Assembly: GCF_029589435.1 (NCBI RefSeq)
Contig: NZ_JARRAG010000003.1
Span: 62,001 to 126,000, forward strand
Source: Paludisphaera mucosa
GTDB lineage: Bacteria; Planctomycetota; Planctomycetia; Isosphaerales; Isosphaeraceae
Length of the DNA stretch: 64,000 nt
Direction of reading: 5' to 3'
Made by a program: the position numbers and the translations under genes
The notes under the pieces: generated by a model
Databases searched by the model: none
The model's input: only the letters and a program-made list of their open reading frames with translations
Told to the model about the DNA's origin: nothing
In this document: positions 9,088-18,179 of the stretch, one piece after another
Layout of the letters: each line of letters opens with the position of its first letter
Numbering within the stretch: position 1 is the first letter of the stretch

Positions 9088-9532
9088 GACGGGATGACAT
9101 CCATTTGGGCTGGGGGGATCTCGCGCCGCCGGGGCGGCGTCCCGGGAGTTGCGGGCCCCTGGAAGAGGCGAGGGGGCCTGGCGGGGGCGGGGTCGGCGAA
9201 GCCTGGTCGAAGACGCTTATTTGATCGGCGGGCGGCTCCCGGCGTCAAGGGAGTCCTCGTCGCGGCGGCATGGCCCTGGGGCGCGGCCTCGCGGCCCGGC
9301 ACCCTTGCCAGGATAACGCCCCGGCGCCCCCGAAGTAAAGACGGCCCGGCCGCCGCGAGGCGCGCGTGAGCCCGGCCGATCAGCGCGGGGGGCGTCGGCG
9401 ACGTTGAACGCCGCGCGGCCGGTCTGCTAGAATCCGGCCCGGCGAGCCCTGATCGACGGGGCCCTCTGAAGACGCCCCGCACGGGCCGGGGCCGCGTCCC
9501 GCGCCGCCCCGGCGAGAGGATGGATCTGGCGA
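9088..9532. other. Divergent intergenic region wzm / glycosyltransferase
   Basis: About 445 bases, G+C-rich, between divergent genes. A good sigma70-like element (9404-9433) points to the glycosyltransferase. No believable ORF, repeat or RNA structure was seen in the rest. Confidence 0.5.
9404..9433 (+). promoter_or_regulatory. Sigma70-type promoter of the GT2 gene
   Basis: TTGAAC at 9404-9409 and TAGAAT at 9428-9433 with an 18-base spacer, about 100 bases before the ATG at 9533. Four and five of six consensus bases match. Confidence 0.5.
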
Positions 9533-10555
9533 ATGGATGACCTCGGCCTCGTCGCGATCGGTCGGAACGAGGGCGACCGCCTGCGCCGCTGCCTGGCCTC
9601 GGCGGGGGGCCTCGGCCTGGTCCTCGTCTACGTGGACTCGGGGTCGAGCGACGGCAGCGTCGACCTGGCGAGGGGCCTGGGGGCGGACGTGGTCGCCCTG
9701 GACCTGGCCTCGCCGTTCACCGCCGCGCGGGCCCGCAACGAGGGCCTGGAGCGGCTGCTCGCGATCGCGCCCGGGGCCCGGTACGTGCAGTTCGTCGACG
9801 GCGACTGCGAGCTGGCCGCGGGCTGGATCGACCGCGCCCGCCGCGAGCTGGACGAGCGTCCCAAGGCGGCCGTCGTCTGCGGCCGACGCCGCGAGCGCCG
9901 GCCCGACGATTCGGTCTACAACCGCCTGGCCGACCTGGAATGGGACACGCCGATCGGCGAGGCGAAGGCCTGCGGCGGCGACGCCATGATGCGGGTCGCG
10001 GCCCTGCGCGAAGTCGGCGGCTACGACCCGTCCCTGATCGCCGGCGAGGAGCCCGAGCTTTGCGTCCGGCTCCGCGGCGCGGGCTGGACGGTGCATCGCG
10101 TCGACGCCGAGATGACGCTCCACGACATGGCCATGACCCGGTTCGGCCAGTGGTGGCGGCGGGCGGCCCGCGCCGGCCACGCCTTCGCCGAGGGCGCCGC
10201 CCTGCACGGCCGCCCCCCCGAGGGCCATTTCGCCCGCGAGACCCGCAGCATCGTCGCCTGGGGACTGGTCGCTCCGGCCGTCGCGCTGGCCCTGGCCTGG
10301 CCCACGCGGGGCCTGAGCCTGGCGGCCTTCGCGGCGGTGCTCGCGCTGCTCGCGGTCAAGGTTTATCGTTATCAGCGCGTCCGCCGCGGCCGGAGCCCGG
10401 CCGACGCGCGTGCCTCGGCCGCCTTCACCGTCGTGGGCAAGTTCGCCGAGGCCCAGGGCGTCGTGCGCTACTGGCTGGGCCGGCTCAGCGGCCGGAGGAG
10501 CCGCGTCATCGAGTACCGGGGCCCGGTCGCGGCCGGCGGCGGCCCGGGCTCATGA
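9533..10555 (+). CDS. Glycosyltransferase family 2 protein with C-terminal membrane segments
   Basis: Probably adds a sugar to the lipid-linked glycan on the cytoplasmic face. The 340-residue product has the GT-A fold pattern: an N-terminal VAIGRNEGDRL segment, DSGSSDGS near residue 40 and the metal-binding DGD near 89. Downstream are GGDAMM and a GGYDPSLIAGEEPELCVRL region typical of the acceptor-side ED motif. Two hydrophobic segments near residues 240-285 probably anchor it. The sugar specificity cannot be read. Its stop overlaps the stop of the convergent acetyltransferase gene (TCATGA). Confidence 0.87.
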   Translation: MDDLGLVAIGRNEGDRLRRCLASAGGLGLVLVYVDSGSSDGSVDLARGLGADVVALDLASPFTAARARNEGLERLLAIAPGARYVQFVDGDCELAAGWIDRARRELDERPKAAVVCGRRRERRPDDSVYNRLADLEWDTPIGEAKACGGDAMMRVAALREVGGYDPSLIAGEEPELCVRLRGAGWTVHRVDAEMTLHDMAMTRFGQWWRRAARAGHAFAEGAALHGRPPEGHFARETRSIVAWGLVAPAVALALAWPTRGLSLAAFAAVLALLAVKVYRYQRVRRGRSPADARASAAFTVVGKFAEAQGVVRYWLGRLSGRRSRVIEYRGPVAAGGGPGS

Positions 10556-11176
10556 GCCGCCGCCTTCCGGGACGGCCCGCCTGATCACCCGCGCCGGGAT
10601 CCCCACGGCCGTCGAATAGGGGGGGACGTCGGCGACGACCACGGCGTTGGCCCCGATCAGGCTGTCGTGGCCGATCGTGACGTCCCCCAGGACGCAGACC
10701 CCGCAGCCGACGTCGACGCGGTCCTCGATGATCGGGATCGCCCGCAGCCGGTCGCGGGTCGCGACGCCGAACGTGGTGCAGTGGCGGATGTGCACGTCGT
10801 CGCCGATCGACCGCGCGTGCAGGACGATCCCGCCGTGGTGCCAGATCCGCACCCGACGGCCCAGCCGCACCGTGTACGGCAGGTGGACGCCCCCCAGCAG
10901 CTCGGCCCACGCCGACAGGAACCGGTGGAGCAGGCTGAACGGCGCCCGCAGGAGCTTCGGCCGCACGCCCATCCGCCAGTTGCCGAAGCGGTGGAGGGCG
11001 ACGGCCCAGAAACCGGGCTCGAACCAGGCGCCGTCGTGGGTCCGGAGGTCCTCGCGGATCAGGGCGAGGAGGCCGATCCCCGGCGGGTTCTGGTTGCCGT
11101 CGCCGTGGTTCAGGGGCGGGAGGTCGTCGTCCGGGGCGGGGGCGGGGGGGGCCGCGTTCGCGGGATGGGCCGTCAT
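10550..11176 (-). CDS. Serine acetyltransferase-like hexapeptide-repeat protein
   Basis: The 208-residue protein has a short disordered N-terminus, an all-helical CysE-like region from about residue 35 (LIREDLRTHDGAW), and a left-handed beta-helix with hexapeptide repeats near 110-195, including IGDDVHIRHCTTFG, VGCGVCVLGDVTIG and IGANAVVVADVPPYSTAVG. CysE-type enzymes acetylate L-serine. In polysaccharide loci such homologues (EpsC/WcaB-like) may instead acetylate sugars, and the context here favours that. It is transcribed after the GT2 gene at 11214, 37 bases away. Confidence 0.82.
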   Translation of the reverse strand: MTAHPANAAPPAPAPDDDLPPLNHGDGNQNPPGIGLLALIREDLRTHDGAWFEPGFWAVALHRFGNWRMGVRPKLLRAPFSLLHRFLSAWAELLGGVHLPYTVRLGRRVRIWHHGGIVLHARSIGDDVHIRHCTTFGVATRDRLRAIPIIEDRVDVGCGVCVLGDVTIGHDSLIGANAVVVADVPPYSTAVGIPARVIRRAVPEGGGS

Positions 11177-11213
11177 GGATCTTCGAACCTCCGGGGAGGG
11201 CCTGCCGCGGGCT

Positions 11214-12230
11214 TCACGCGTTCGGCGACGTCGCCATGGCGCGGGCGGCCATGGCGGGGTTCTCCACCTCGCGGACCGCGAAGCCCGTGCGGAACACGCT
11301 GTGGCGGAACGAGTCGGCCAGGAAACATTCGGGGTCGAGGTCGGGCTTGGCCTGGATCCGTCGGCGGAGCCGCCAGGCGGCGTAGCCGGCCAGGAAGGCC
11401 GCGTCCGCGAGCGCCGTGTAGGCCGCGCCGTGGTTCTTCAGGAAGAACCGCCGACGGGCCTGGAACCAGTAGGCGGGCCGGCGCTTGGCCTTGGTCGCCG
11501 AGCCCCCCTTGATGCCGGTGGAGGCGCCTTCCAGGTGGACGATCTTGCTCGCCGGGACGTACCAGACCTCCCAGCCGGCCCGGTGCGCCCGCAGGCAGAT
11601 GTCGATGTCGTCGAAGTAGGTGTAGAGGCCCTCGTCCAGGAGCCCGATCCGGTCGAGCATCGTGGACCGCAGGATCAGGCTCGCGCCCGCGAGCCAGTCG
11701 GCCGGGCCCGGCTTCGAGTGGTCGACCTCCAGCCGGCCGGCGAGGAGCTTCGACAGGGCCCCCACCCGCAGGCCCCGATCCAGCTCGGAGCCGATGCCGG
11801 TGAAGAGGAACGGGGAGGCCTGGATCTCGCCCTCGGGCGAGAGGAGCTGGCTGCCGGCGATCCCGGCCCGGGGGTGGGCGTCCATGAAGTCGACCAGGGC
11901 GGTCATGGCGCCCTCGACGACGATCGTGTCGGCGTTGAGCAGCAGGACGTATTCGGGCGGGTCGTCGGACGCCAGCGCCGGGCGGATCACCAGGTTGTTG
12001 CCGCCGCAGAAGCCGCGGTTGACCTCGACGACGGTGAGGTCGGCCCAGGCGTCCCAGCCGTTCTCGTCGATCGCGCGCCGCAGTCGCTCGGCCGCCTCGG
12101 GCCCCGTGCCGTTCTCGCAGATCCCCGCCCGCGCGCCGGGGATCCGGGCGATCTCCGGGGCCAGCGACCGCAGGCAGTCGATCGCCAGCTCGGGGACCTT
12201 GTAGCAGAGCACGACGACGAGCAGTTTCAT
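11214..12230 (-). CDS. Glycosyltransferase family 2 protein (rhamnosyltransferase-like)
   Basis: A cytoplasmic or peripheral glycosyltransferase of 338 residues. Visible motifs are the N-terminal KLLVVVLCYKVPELA, CENGTGPEA near 42 (in place of the common DNxSxD), LLNADT near 99 (nucleotide-sugar/metal site) and YFDDIDICLRAHRAGWEVWYVPAS near 200-225, the pattern of rhamnosyltransferase-like GT2 enzymes. The C-terminal part is rich in Arg with a partial hydrophobic helix. It starts at the ATG at 12230, divergent from rfbF. The specificity is not readable. Confidence 0.87.
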   Translation of the reverse strand: MKLLVVVLCYKVPELAIDCLRSLAPEIARIPGARAGICENGTGPEAAERLRRAIDENGWDAWADLTVVEVNRGFCGGNNLVIRPALASDDPPEYVLLLNADTIVVEGAMTALVDFMDAHPRAGIAGSQLLSPEGEIQASPFLFTGIGSELDRGLRVGALSKLLAGRLEVDHSKPGPADWLAGASLILRSTMLDRIGLLDEGLYTYFDDIDICLRAHRAGWEVWYVPASKIVHLEGASTGIKGGSATKAKRRPAYWFQARRRFFLKNHGAAYTALADAAFLAGYAAWRLRRRIQAKPDLDPECFLADSFRHSVFRTGFAVREVENPAMAARAMATSPNA

Positions 12231-12250
12231 GGAACGCGCCTAAAGGGGAA

Positions 12251-12280
12251 TTGTCGGACCGGCCGCCCGTCTTGTATGGT
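12251..12280 (+). promoter_or_regulatory. Putative promoter for the rfbF operon
   Basis: TTGTCG at 12251-12256 and TATGGT at 12275-12280 with an 18-base spacer, about 185 bases upstream of the rfbF start. It lies in the only A+T-richer patch of this divergent intergenic region. Confidence 0.35.
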
Positions 12281-12466
12281 ATTACACGGCCGCGCCGATC
12301 GGGTCGCCGATGTGCGATCCCGGGCGGCGAGTGAAGGTTAGGTGAAGCCGGCCGACGGCCGGGGCCGGGGAGAGAGATCCATTGAATCCTCCGGGCCCGG
12401 CCCTGACAAGGGCCGCCTCGGGGAAAAGGCCGGCCGGCCCCAGGTCCCATCGCGCGGGGGAATTCG

Positions 12467-13264
12467 GTGAAAGATCGCCTCTCGGACGTGCCCGTCTTCG
12501 TGCTCTGCGGCGGCCTCGGGACCCGGATTCGCGAGGAGACCGAGCTGAGGCCCAAGCCCATGGTCCCGGTCGGCTCGCGGCCCATCGTCTGGCACATCAT
12601 GCGGACGTACGCCCACTACGGCTTCCGGCGGTTCATCCTCTGCCTGGGCTACAAGGCCGAGGTCGTGAAGTCGTACTTCCTCAACTACGCCTCGATGAAC
12701 AGCGACTTCACGGTCGAGCTGAAGAGCCACAACGTGGTGGTCCACTCGATCGACCACGACCAGGACTGGGAGGTCACGCTGGCGTTCACCGGCGAGCTGA
12801 CCATGACCGGCGGCCGGGTCGCCCGCGCCGCGGCCAAGTACCTGGGCGACGCCCCCCGCTTCGCCGTCACCTACGGCGACGGCGTGACCGACGCCAACCT
12901 CGCCGACGAGTACGCCTTCCACCTCGAAGGGGGCAACCTGGGGACCGTGCTGGGCGTCAACCCGCCGTCCCGCTTCGGCGAGCTGAAGCTCGAAGGCGAC
13001 AAGGTCGAGGAGTTCGCCGAGAAGCCCGAGTTCGTCGACAGCTGGATCAACGGCGGCTACTTCTTCTTCGAGCGCGACTTCCTCCCCTACCTGAGCGCCG
13101 ACGAGTCCTGCGTCCTCGAGCGCGAGCCGCTCATCAAGCTCGCCCAGGACGGCAAGCTCGACATGTTCCGGCACCGCGGCTTCTGGGCCTGCATGGACAC
13201 CCAGCGCGACCTGGAGCAGCTCAACAAGCTCTGGGCCTCGGGCCAGGCCCCCTGGGCCGTCTGA
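12467..13264 (+). CDS. rfbF: Glucose-1-phosphate cytidylyltransferase
   Basis: Makes CDP-glucose from glucose-1-phosphate and CTP, the entry to CDP-deoxysugars. The 265-residue product has the family's full length and motifs: VLCGGLGTRIREET near the N-terminus, RPKPMVPVGSRPIVWHIM, then YGDGVTDANL near 140. It uses a GTG start at 12467 with a GGGGG purine run six bases upstream. It is the first gene of a + strand run of six sugar-modifying enzymes. No CDP-glucose 4,6-dehydratase of the canonical RfbG type is obvious; the adjacent SDR may take that role or divert the sugar. Confidence 0.93.
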   Translation: MKDRLSDVPVFVLCGGLGTRIREETELRPKPMVPVGSRPIVWHIMRTYAHYGFRRFILCLGYKAEVVKSYFLNYASMNSDFTVELKSHNVVVHSIDHDQDWEVTLAFTGELTMTGGRVARAAAKYLGDAPRFAVTYGDGVTDANLADEYAFHLEGGNLGTVLGVNPPSRFGELKLEGDKVEEFAEKPEFVDSWINGGYFFFERDFLPYLSADESCVLEREPLIKLAQDGKLDMFRHRGFWACMDTQRDLEQLNKLWASGQAPWAV

Positions 13265-13335
13265 GCGCCCCCCCCGCCCGTACCTCTCGACCCACCGACC
13301 CCGCACCCCACCCACGAAAGAGCCGTCAAAGCATC

Positions 13336-14334
13336 ATGAAAGTCTTCGTCACGGGACACAGGGGCTTCATCGGATCCCACCTGGTCGACGTCCTGAAGCA
13401 GGAGGGGCACACCGTCGTCGGCTGCGACGTCCGCCTCTTCGAGGGCTGCGAGTGGGAGCCGATCGTTCCGGCCGACGTCGATCTGGTCAAGGACGTCCGC
13501 CAGGTCGAGCACGTCGACCTCGACGGCTGCGACGCCGTGATGCACCTGGCCGCCATCTCCAACGACCCCATGGGCGCGCTCAACGCCCAGCTCACCTTCG
13601 ACGTCAACCGCGACGCCTCGATCCGCCTCGCCCGGATCGCCAAGGAGGCCGGCGTCCCCCGCTACCTGTTCGCCGGCAGCTGCTCGGTCTACGGCCAGGG
13701 CGAGAAGCTCGACCTCGACGAAAGCGATCCGCTCAACCCCCTGACCGCCTACGCCCAGTCCAAGATCGAGACCGAGACCGAGGTCTCCAAGCTCGCCGAC
13801 GACTCGTTCACCCCGGTCTACCTCCGCAACTCCACCGCCTACGGCCACTCGCCGGTCCTGCGGATCGACCTCGTGGTCAACAACCTGCTGGGCTCGGCCC
13901 TCTCGTACGGCGAGATCCGCATCCAGTCGGACGGCTCCCCCTGGCGCCCTCTGATCCACTGCCGCGACATCGCCAACGCCTTCGCCGCGCTGGCGCGGGC
14001 CCCCAAGGAGGTCGTCCATAACAAGGCGATCAACGTCGGGGCCAACAGCGAGAACTACCAGGTCAAGGACGTCGGCGACCAGGTCCAGCGGCTCGTCCCC
14101 GACGCCAAGGTGACGTACACCGGCGAGGTCGGCGCCGACCCCCGCAACTACCGCGTCAAGTTCGACCTGCTCTACTCGCTCCTGCCCGACTTCAAGCTCC
14201 AGTACAACCTGGCCAGCGGCATGGAGGAGCTCCACCGCAAGATGGTCGAGCACGGCTTCGGCAAGGCGGACTTCGAAGGCGACCGCTTCGTCCGGCTCCG
14301 CACGCTCAAGCACCGCATGGACCGGCTGGGCTGA
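13336..14334 (+). CDS. NAD(P)-dependent nucleotide-sugar epimerase/dehydratase (extended SDR)
   Basis: A cytoplasmic nucleotide-sugar enzyme of 332 residues. The Rossmann motif GHRGFIGSHL begins near residue 7, AVMHLAAISNDP lies near 69, GSCSVYG near 113 and the catalytic Tyr-x-x-x-Lys in AYAQSK near 138. The start at 13336 is set by the beta-alpha-beta N-terminus; upstream codons in frame are the shadow of rfbF. Substrate unknown; position directly after rfbF suggests CDP-glucose or its product. The class is sure, the reaction (4-epimerase, 4,6-dehydratase or other) is not. Confidence 0.9.
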   Translation: MKVFVTGHRGFIGSHLVDVLKQEGHTVVGCDVRLFEGCEWEPIVPADVDLVKDVRQVEHVDLDGCDAVMHLAAISNDPMGALNAQLTFDVNRDASIRLARIAKEAGVPRYLFAGSCSVYGQGEKLDLDESDPLNPLTAYAQSKIETETEVSKLADDSFTPVYLRNSTAYGHSPVLRIDLVVNNLLGSALSYGEIRIQSDGSPWRPLIHCRDIANAFAALARAPKEVVHNKAINVGANSENYQVKDVGDQVQRLVPDAKVTYTGEVGADPRNYRVKFDLLYSLLPDFKLQYNLASGMEELHRKMVEHGFGKADFEGDRFVRLRTLKHRMDRLG

Positions 14335-14369
14335 TCGAGAAGCCGCGGCCCCACCCGAGGAATACTCCC

Positions 14370-14918
14370 ATGATCTTCACCGAGACGCCCGTCCCGGGCG
14401 CGTTCCTGATCGACCTGGAGAAGCGCGGCGACGACCGCGGCTTCTTCGCGCGGGCCTTCTGCGAGAAGGAGTTCGCCAAGGCCGGCCTGGTCGACCGCTT
14501 CGTCCAGATCAACAACTCGCTGAGCGCCCAGAAGGGGACGCTGCGGGGGATGCACTACCAGCTCGCCCCCGCGGCCGAGACCAAGGTCGTCCGCTGCATC
14601 CGGGGCTCGCTGTTCGACGTCGTCCTCGACCTCCGCGAGGGCTCGCCGACGTTCGGCAAGAGCTACGGCGCCGAGCTGTCGGCCGAGAACCGGCGGATGA
14701 TGTACGTCCCCAAGGGCTTCGGCCACGGCTTCATCACCCTGGCCGACGACACCGAGGCGTTCTACTTCGTCGACGAGTTCTACTCGCCCGCCCACGAACG
14801 CGGCGTGCGCTGGAACGACCCCGAGTTCGCCATCGAATGGCCCATCGCGCCCGTCGTCCTCTCCGAGAAGGACGCCAACCAGCGCGACTTCGACCCCGCC
14901 TGGCACCTCACGGCCTGA
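14370..14918 (+). CDS. rfbC: dTDP-4-dehydrorhamnose 3,5-epimerase family protein
   Basis: A cupin-fold sugar epimerase of 182 residues, the standard RmlC length. Visible family motifs are DDRGFFARAF, the NNSLSAQKGTLRGMHYQ stretch carrying the catalytic His, VVRCIRGSLFDVVLDLR and VPKGFGHGF near 112. The start has a GAGGAA site seven bases upstream. Because it follows rfbF rather than rmlB, the substrate may be a CDP- or other NDP-4-keto-6-deoxysugar rather than dTDP-4-keto-6-deoxyglucose. It sits 35 bases after the SDR gene. Confidence 0.9.
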   Translation: MIFTETPVPGAFLIDLEKRGDDRGFFARAFCEKEFAKAGLVDRFVQINNSLSAQKGTLRGMHYQLAPAAETKVVRCIRGSLFDVVLDLREGSPTFGKSYGAELSAENRRMMYVPKGFGHGFITLADDTEAFYFVDEFYSPAHERGVRWNDPEFAIEWPIAPVVLSEKDANQRDFDPAWHLTA

Positions 14919-14948
14919 CCCGACGCCGGATCCCCATAAAACAACACC

Positions 14949-15887
14949 ATGAAAATACTCTTCACGGGCGCCAGCTCGTTCACCGGCGCCTGGTTCGTCC
15001 GCGAGCTGGCGGCGGCCGGGCACGACGTCACGGCCGTCCTCCGCCGCAAGCCCGAGGACTACCCCGACGAGGTCCGCCGCAGGCGCGCCGCGCAGCTCCT
15101 CGAAGTCGCCGCGCCGGTCTTCGGCTGCTCGTTCGGCGACGAGGCGTTCCTGGGCCTGCTGCGCGACGAGCGGTTCGACGTCCTCTGCCACCACGCGGCC
15201 GACGTCACCAACTACCGCAGCCCCGACTTCGACGCCGTGGGCGCGGCCGCCAACAACGCCAAGAACCTGCCGGCCGTGATCGAGGCCCTGAAGGCGGGCG
15301 GCTCGCGGCGGATCGTCCTGACCGGATCGGTCTTCGAGGGGGGCGAGGGCGCCGGCTCGCAGGGGCTGCCCGACTTCTCGCCCTACGGATTCTCGAAGCG
15401 GCTGACGTCCGAGACCTTCCGCTACTACGCCGGCCGCGACGGCATGAGCCTGGGCAAGTTCGTGATCCCCAACCCGTTCGGCCCGTTCGAGGAGCCCCGG
15501 TACACGGCGTACCTCATGAAGAACTGGCTCGACGGCAAGACGCCCTCGTGCTCGAACCCGCTCTACGTCCGCGACAACATCCACGTCTCGCTGTTGGCGA
15601 AGGCGTACGCCGCGTTCGTCGCGAGCCTCCCCGACCTGCCGAACTTCGCACGGATCAACCCGCTGGGCTATGCCGAGAGCATGGGCGCCTTCACGCTCCG
15701 CCTCGCCCAGGAGATGCGGCCCCGGCTGAACCTCCCCTGCGAGGTCGAGCTGAAGGTCCAGACCGCCTTCCCCGAGCCCCGCGTCCGCATCAACACCGAC
15801 GTCGTCGACGGCGAGGCCCTGGGCTGGGACGAGCCGGCCGCCTGGGACGCCATGGCCGAGTACTACCTGCAAGGCCGGGGCGCATGA
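14949..15887 (+). CDS. NAD-dependent epimerase/dehydratase (second SDR of the sugar operon)
   Basis: 312 residues. The N-terminal KILFTGASSFTGAWFVREL carries a modified Gly-rich NAD-binding loop; HHAADVTNYRSPDF lies near 80, VLTGSVFEGG near 120 and the catalytic Tyr/Lys pair in SPYGFSKRL near 147. Its stop overlaps the start of the next oxidoreductase gene as ATGA (15884-15887), indicating translational coupling. It resembles sugar-nucleotide reductases/epimerases of the extended SDR type; the substrate is not readable. Confidence 0.87.
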   Translation: MKILFTGASSFTGAWFVRELAAAGHDVTAVLRRKPEDYPDEVRRRRAAQLLEVAAPVFGCSFGDEAFLGLLRDERFDVLCHHAADVTNYRSPDFDAVGAAANNAKNLPAVIEALKAGGSRRIVLTGSVFEGGEGAGSQGLPDFSPYGFSKRLTSETFRYYAGRDGMSLGKFVIPNPFGPFEEPRYTAYLMKNWLDGKTPSCSNPLYVRDNIHVSLLAKAYAAFVASLPDLPNFARINPLGYAESMGAFTLRLAQEMRPRLNLPCEVELKVQTAFPEPRVRINTDVVDGEALGWDEPAAWDAMAEYYLQGRGA

Positions 15888-17011
15888 ACATCGGCCTCGT
15901 CGGCTGCGGATTCGTCGCCGACTACTACGTCAGCACGCTCGTCGCCTATCCCGACCTCAAGATCCTCGGCGTCGTCGACCGCGACCCCGCGCGGGCCGAC
16001 CACTTCGCGACCTTCCACGGCCTGCCGAAGGTCGGCTCGCTCGACGCCCTGCTGGCCGACGACCGGATCGAGCTGGTCCTCAACCTGACGAACCCGGGGA
16101 GCCATTACGAGGTCACGAAGGCCTGCCTCGAGGCCGGCAAGCACGTCTACAGCGAGAAGCCGCTGGCGATGGACGTGGAGCACGCCCGCGAGCTGGTCGA
16201 GCTGGCCGAGCGGAAGGGGCTCGAACTGGCCTCGGCCCCGTGCAGCCTGCTCGGCGAGACGGCCCAGACGCTCTGGAAGGCGCTCCGCGAGCGTCAGGTC
16301 GGGACGCCGCGGGTGGTTTACGCCGAGATGGACGACGGCATGGTCCACAAGATGGCCTACCGGAGCTGGAAGAGCGCCTCGGGGATCCCCTGGCCGGCCA
16401 AGGACGAGTTCGAGGTCGGCTGCACGTTCGAGCACGCAGGCTATTACCTGACGTGGTTCCCGGCCTTCTTCGGGCCGGCGAAGACGGTCACGGCGTTCTC
16501 GGCGACGCTCCTGCCCGACAAGGGGACCGACGTCCCGCTCGACGTCGACGCGCCCGACTTCTCGGTCGCCTGCATCGCGTTCGAGTCGGGCGTCGTCGCC
16601 CGGCTGACCTGCTCGATCGTGGCCCCCCACGACCACACGCTGCGGATCGTCGGCGACGGCGGCGTCCTGAGCACGCACGACTGCTGGTTCTACCGCTCGC
16701 CGGTCAAGATCCAGCGGCCGATCACGATCCGCCGCCGGACCCTGATGGCGCCCTGGAAGACCCGGTATCCCCTCGTGGGCGCGAAGGCGGGCCGGTACAA
16801 GTACCGGGGTGCCCAGCAGATGGACTTCGCCCGGGGCGTCGCCGAGACGGCCGAGGCCGTTCGCCAGGGGCGTCCCGGCCGGCTCTCCGGGCGGTTCAGC
16901 CTGCACGTCAACGAGATGGTCATCGCCATCGACCGGGCCCGAGCCTCCGCCGCCCCCTACGCGATGACCACGACGTTCGACCCGGTCGCGCCGATGCCCT
17001 GGGCCGAGTGA
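15884..17011 (+). CDS. Gfo/Idh/MocA-family NAD(P)-dependent sugar oxidoreductase
   Basis: 375 residues. An N-terminal Rossmann domain begins with IGLVGCGFVADYY, with ASLVLNLTNPGSHYEV-type strands and the family hallmark SEKPLAM near residue 88. The C-terminal alpha/beta domain would bind the sugar. It starts in a four-base ATGA overlap with the upstream SDR gene. Members in polysaccharide loci oxidise or reduce nucleotide-linked keto-sugars, often ahead of an aminotransferase, but no aminotransferase is present in this window. Confidence 0.88.
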   Translation: MNIGLVGCGFVADYYVSTLVAYPDLKILGVVDRDPARADHFATFHGLPKVGSLDALLADDRIELVLNLTNPGSHYEVTKACLEAGKHVYSEKPLAMDVEHARELVELAERKGLELASAPCSLLGETAQTLWKALRERQVGTPRVVYAEMDDGMVHKMAYRSWKSASGIPWPAKDEFEVGCTFEHAGYYLTWFPAFFGPAKTVTAFSATLLPDKGTDVPLDVDAPDFSVACIAFESGVVARLTCSIVAPHDHTLRIVGDGGVLSTHDCWFYRSPVKIQRPITIRRRTLMAPWKTRYPLVGAKAGRYKYRGAQQMDFARGVAETAEAVRQGRPGRLSGRFSLHVNEMVIAIDRARASAAPYAMTTTFDPVAPMPWAE

Positions 17012-17060
17012 ACGACGACGAGGCCGCCGCCGCAATCGCCCCATCGGGAGAGCCCGCCAC

Positions 17061-18179
17061 GTGACGACCGACGCATCGCATCCGCCCGTCCGCTGGGCCG
17101 TCCTGGGGACCGGCGCGATCGCCCGCGCCTTCGCCGAGGACCTCCGCCTGCTCCCCGACGCCGCGCTCGTCGCCGTCGGCTCGCGCGACCTCGAACGCGG
17201 CAAGGCGTTCCTCGACGCCTTCGGCGGCCGGGGCAAGGTCCATCAGAGGGTCGAGGATCTGGCTCGCGACGACGACGTGGACGTCGTCTACGTCGCCACG
17301 CCCCACTCGCGGCACAAGGCCGACTGCATCGCCTGCCTCGAAGGCGGCCGCGCGGTGCTCTGCGAGAAGCCCTTCGCCGTCGACGCCGACGAGGCCCGCG
17401 CCATCGCCGAGGCGGCCCGCAGGGCGGGCAAGTTCTGCATGGAGGCCATGTGGATGCGCTTCCATCCCCTGATCACGACCGTCCGCGACCTGGTCCAGTC
17501 CGGCGCGATCGGCCGGGTCCGGCTGCTGACCGCCGACTTCGGCTACCCGACCTCGTACGACCCCCAGAGCCGCTTCTTCAACCCGGCGCTCGGCGGCGGT
17601 GCGCTGCTCGACCGCGGCGTCTATCCTCTCTCGCTCGCGCAGCTGCTGCTTGGCTCGCCCTCCGACGTCGTCGGCCGCGCGGCGATCGGGACCTCGGGCG
17701 TCGACGAGCTGGAGACGGCCCTGTTGACCTACCCGACGGGTGCCCAGGCCGTGCTGACCTCGTCGCTCCGCAGCCGGCTCCGCAACGAGGCCCAGATCAT
17801 CGGCACCGAGGGCTCGATCCGGATCGCCGAGCCCTTCTTCGCGCCCCATCACGTCTCCTGGACGCGGCACTCCGAGCCCGTCGGCCCCGCCCCCGCGGCG
17901 AAGTCGGGCCCCGGCGGCTGGAAGTCACGCCTGAGGCGCAGCCCGCTGGTCCGTCGGGTCGTCAACGACGTCGCCCGCCCGTTGCTCCGCACCCTGAAGC
18001 GCGATACGAAGACCTTCGCCGAGCACGTCCCCGGCGGCGGCTACCAGTTCGAGGCCGCCGAGGTCATGCGCCGCCTCCGCGCCGGCGACCTGGAGAGCCC
18101 GATCATGACCCTCGACGACACGATCGCCGTCCTGGAGACGGTCGACGCCCTGCGAAAGTCGTGGCGGACCTCCGGCTGA
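17061..18179 (+). CDS. Gfo/Idh/MocA-family oxidoreductase (second copy)
   Basis: 372 residues, from a GTG start at 17061 with a GGGAG site upstream. The N-terminal Rossmann motif WAVLGTGAIARAFAEDL begins near residue 13, VYVATPHSRHKADC lies near 76 and CEKPFAVDADEA, the family's catalytic-lysine motif, near 100. A WMRFHP motif near 132 resembles the trans-dihydrodiol/xylose-dehydrogenase-like subgroup. It is distinct in sequence from the preceding oxidoreductase, so it is not a recent tandem copy. It is the last gene of the + strand sugar operon. Confidence 0.88.
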   Translation: MTTDASHPPVRWAVLGTGAIARAFAEDLRLLPDAALVAVGSRDLERGKAFLDAFGGRGKVHQRVEDLARDDDVDVVYVATPHSRHKADCIACLEGGRAVLCEKPFAVDADEARAIAEAARRAGKFCMEAMWMRFHPLITTVRDLVQSGAIGRVRLLTADFGYPTSYDPQSRFFNPALGGGALLDRGVYPLSLAQLLLGSPSDVVGRAAIGTSGVDELETALLTYPTGAQAVLTSSLRSRLRNEAQIIGTEGSIRIAEPFFAPHHVSWTRHSEPVGPAPAAKSGPGGWKSRLRRSPLVRRVVNDVARPLLRTLKRDTKTFAEHVPGGGYQFEAAEVMRRLRAGDLESPIMTLDDTIAVLETVDALRKSWRTSG

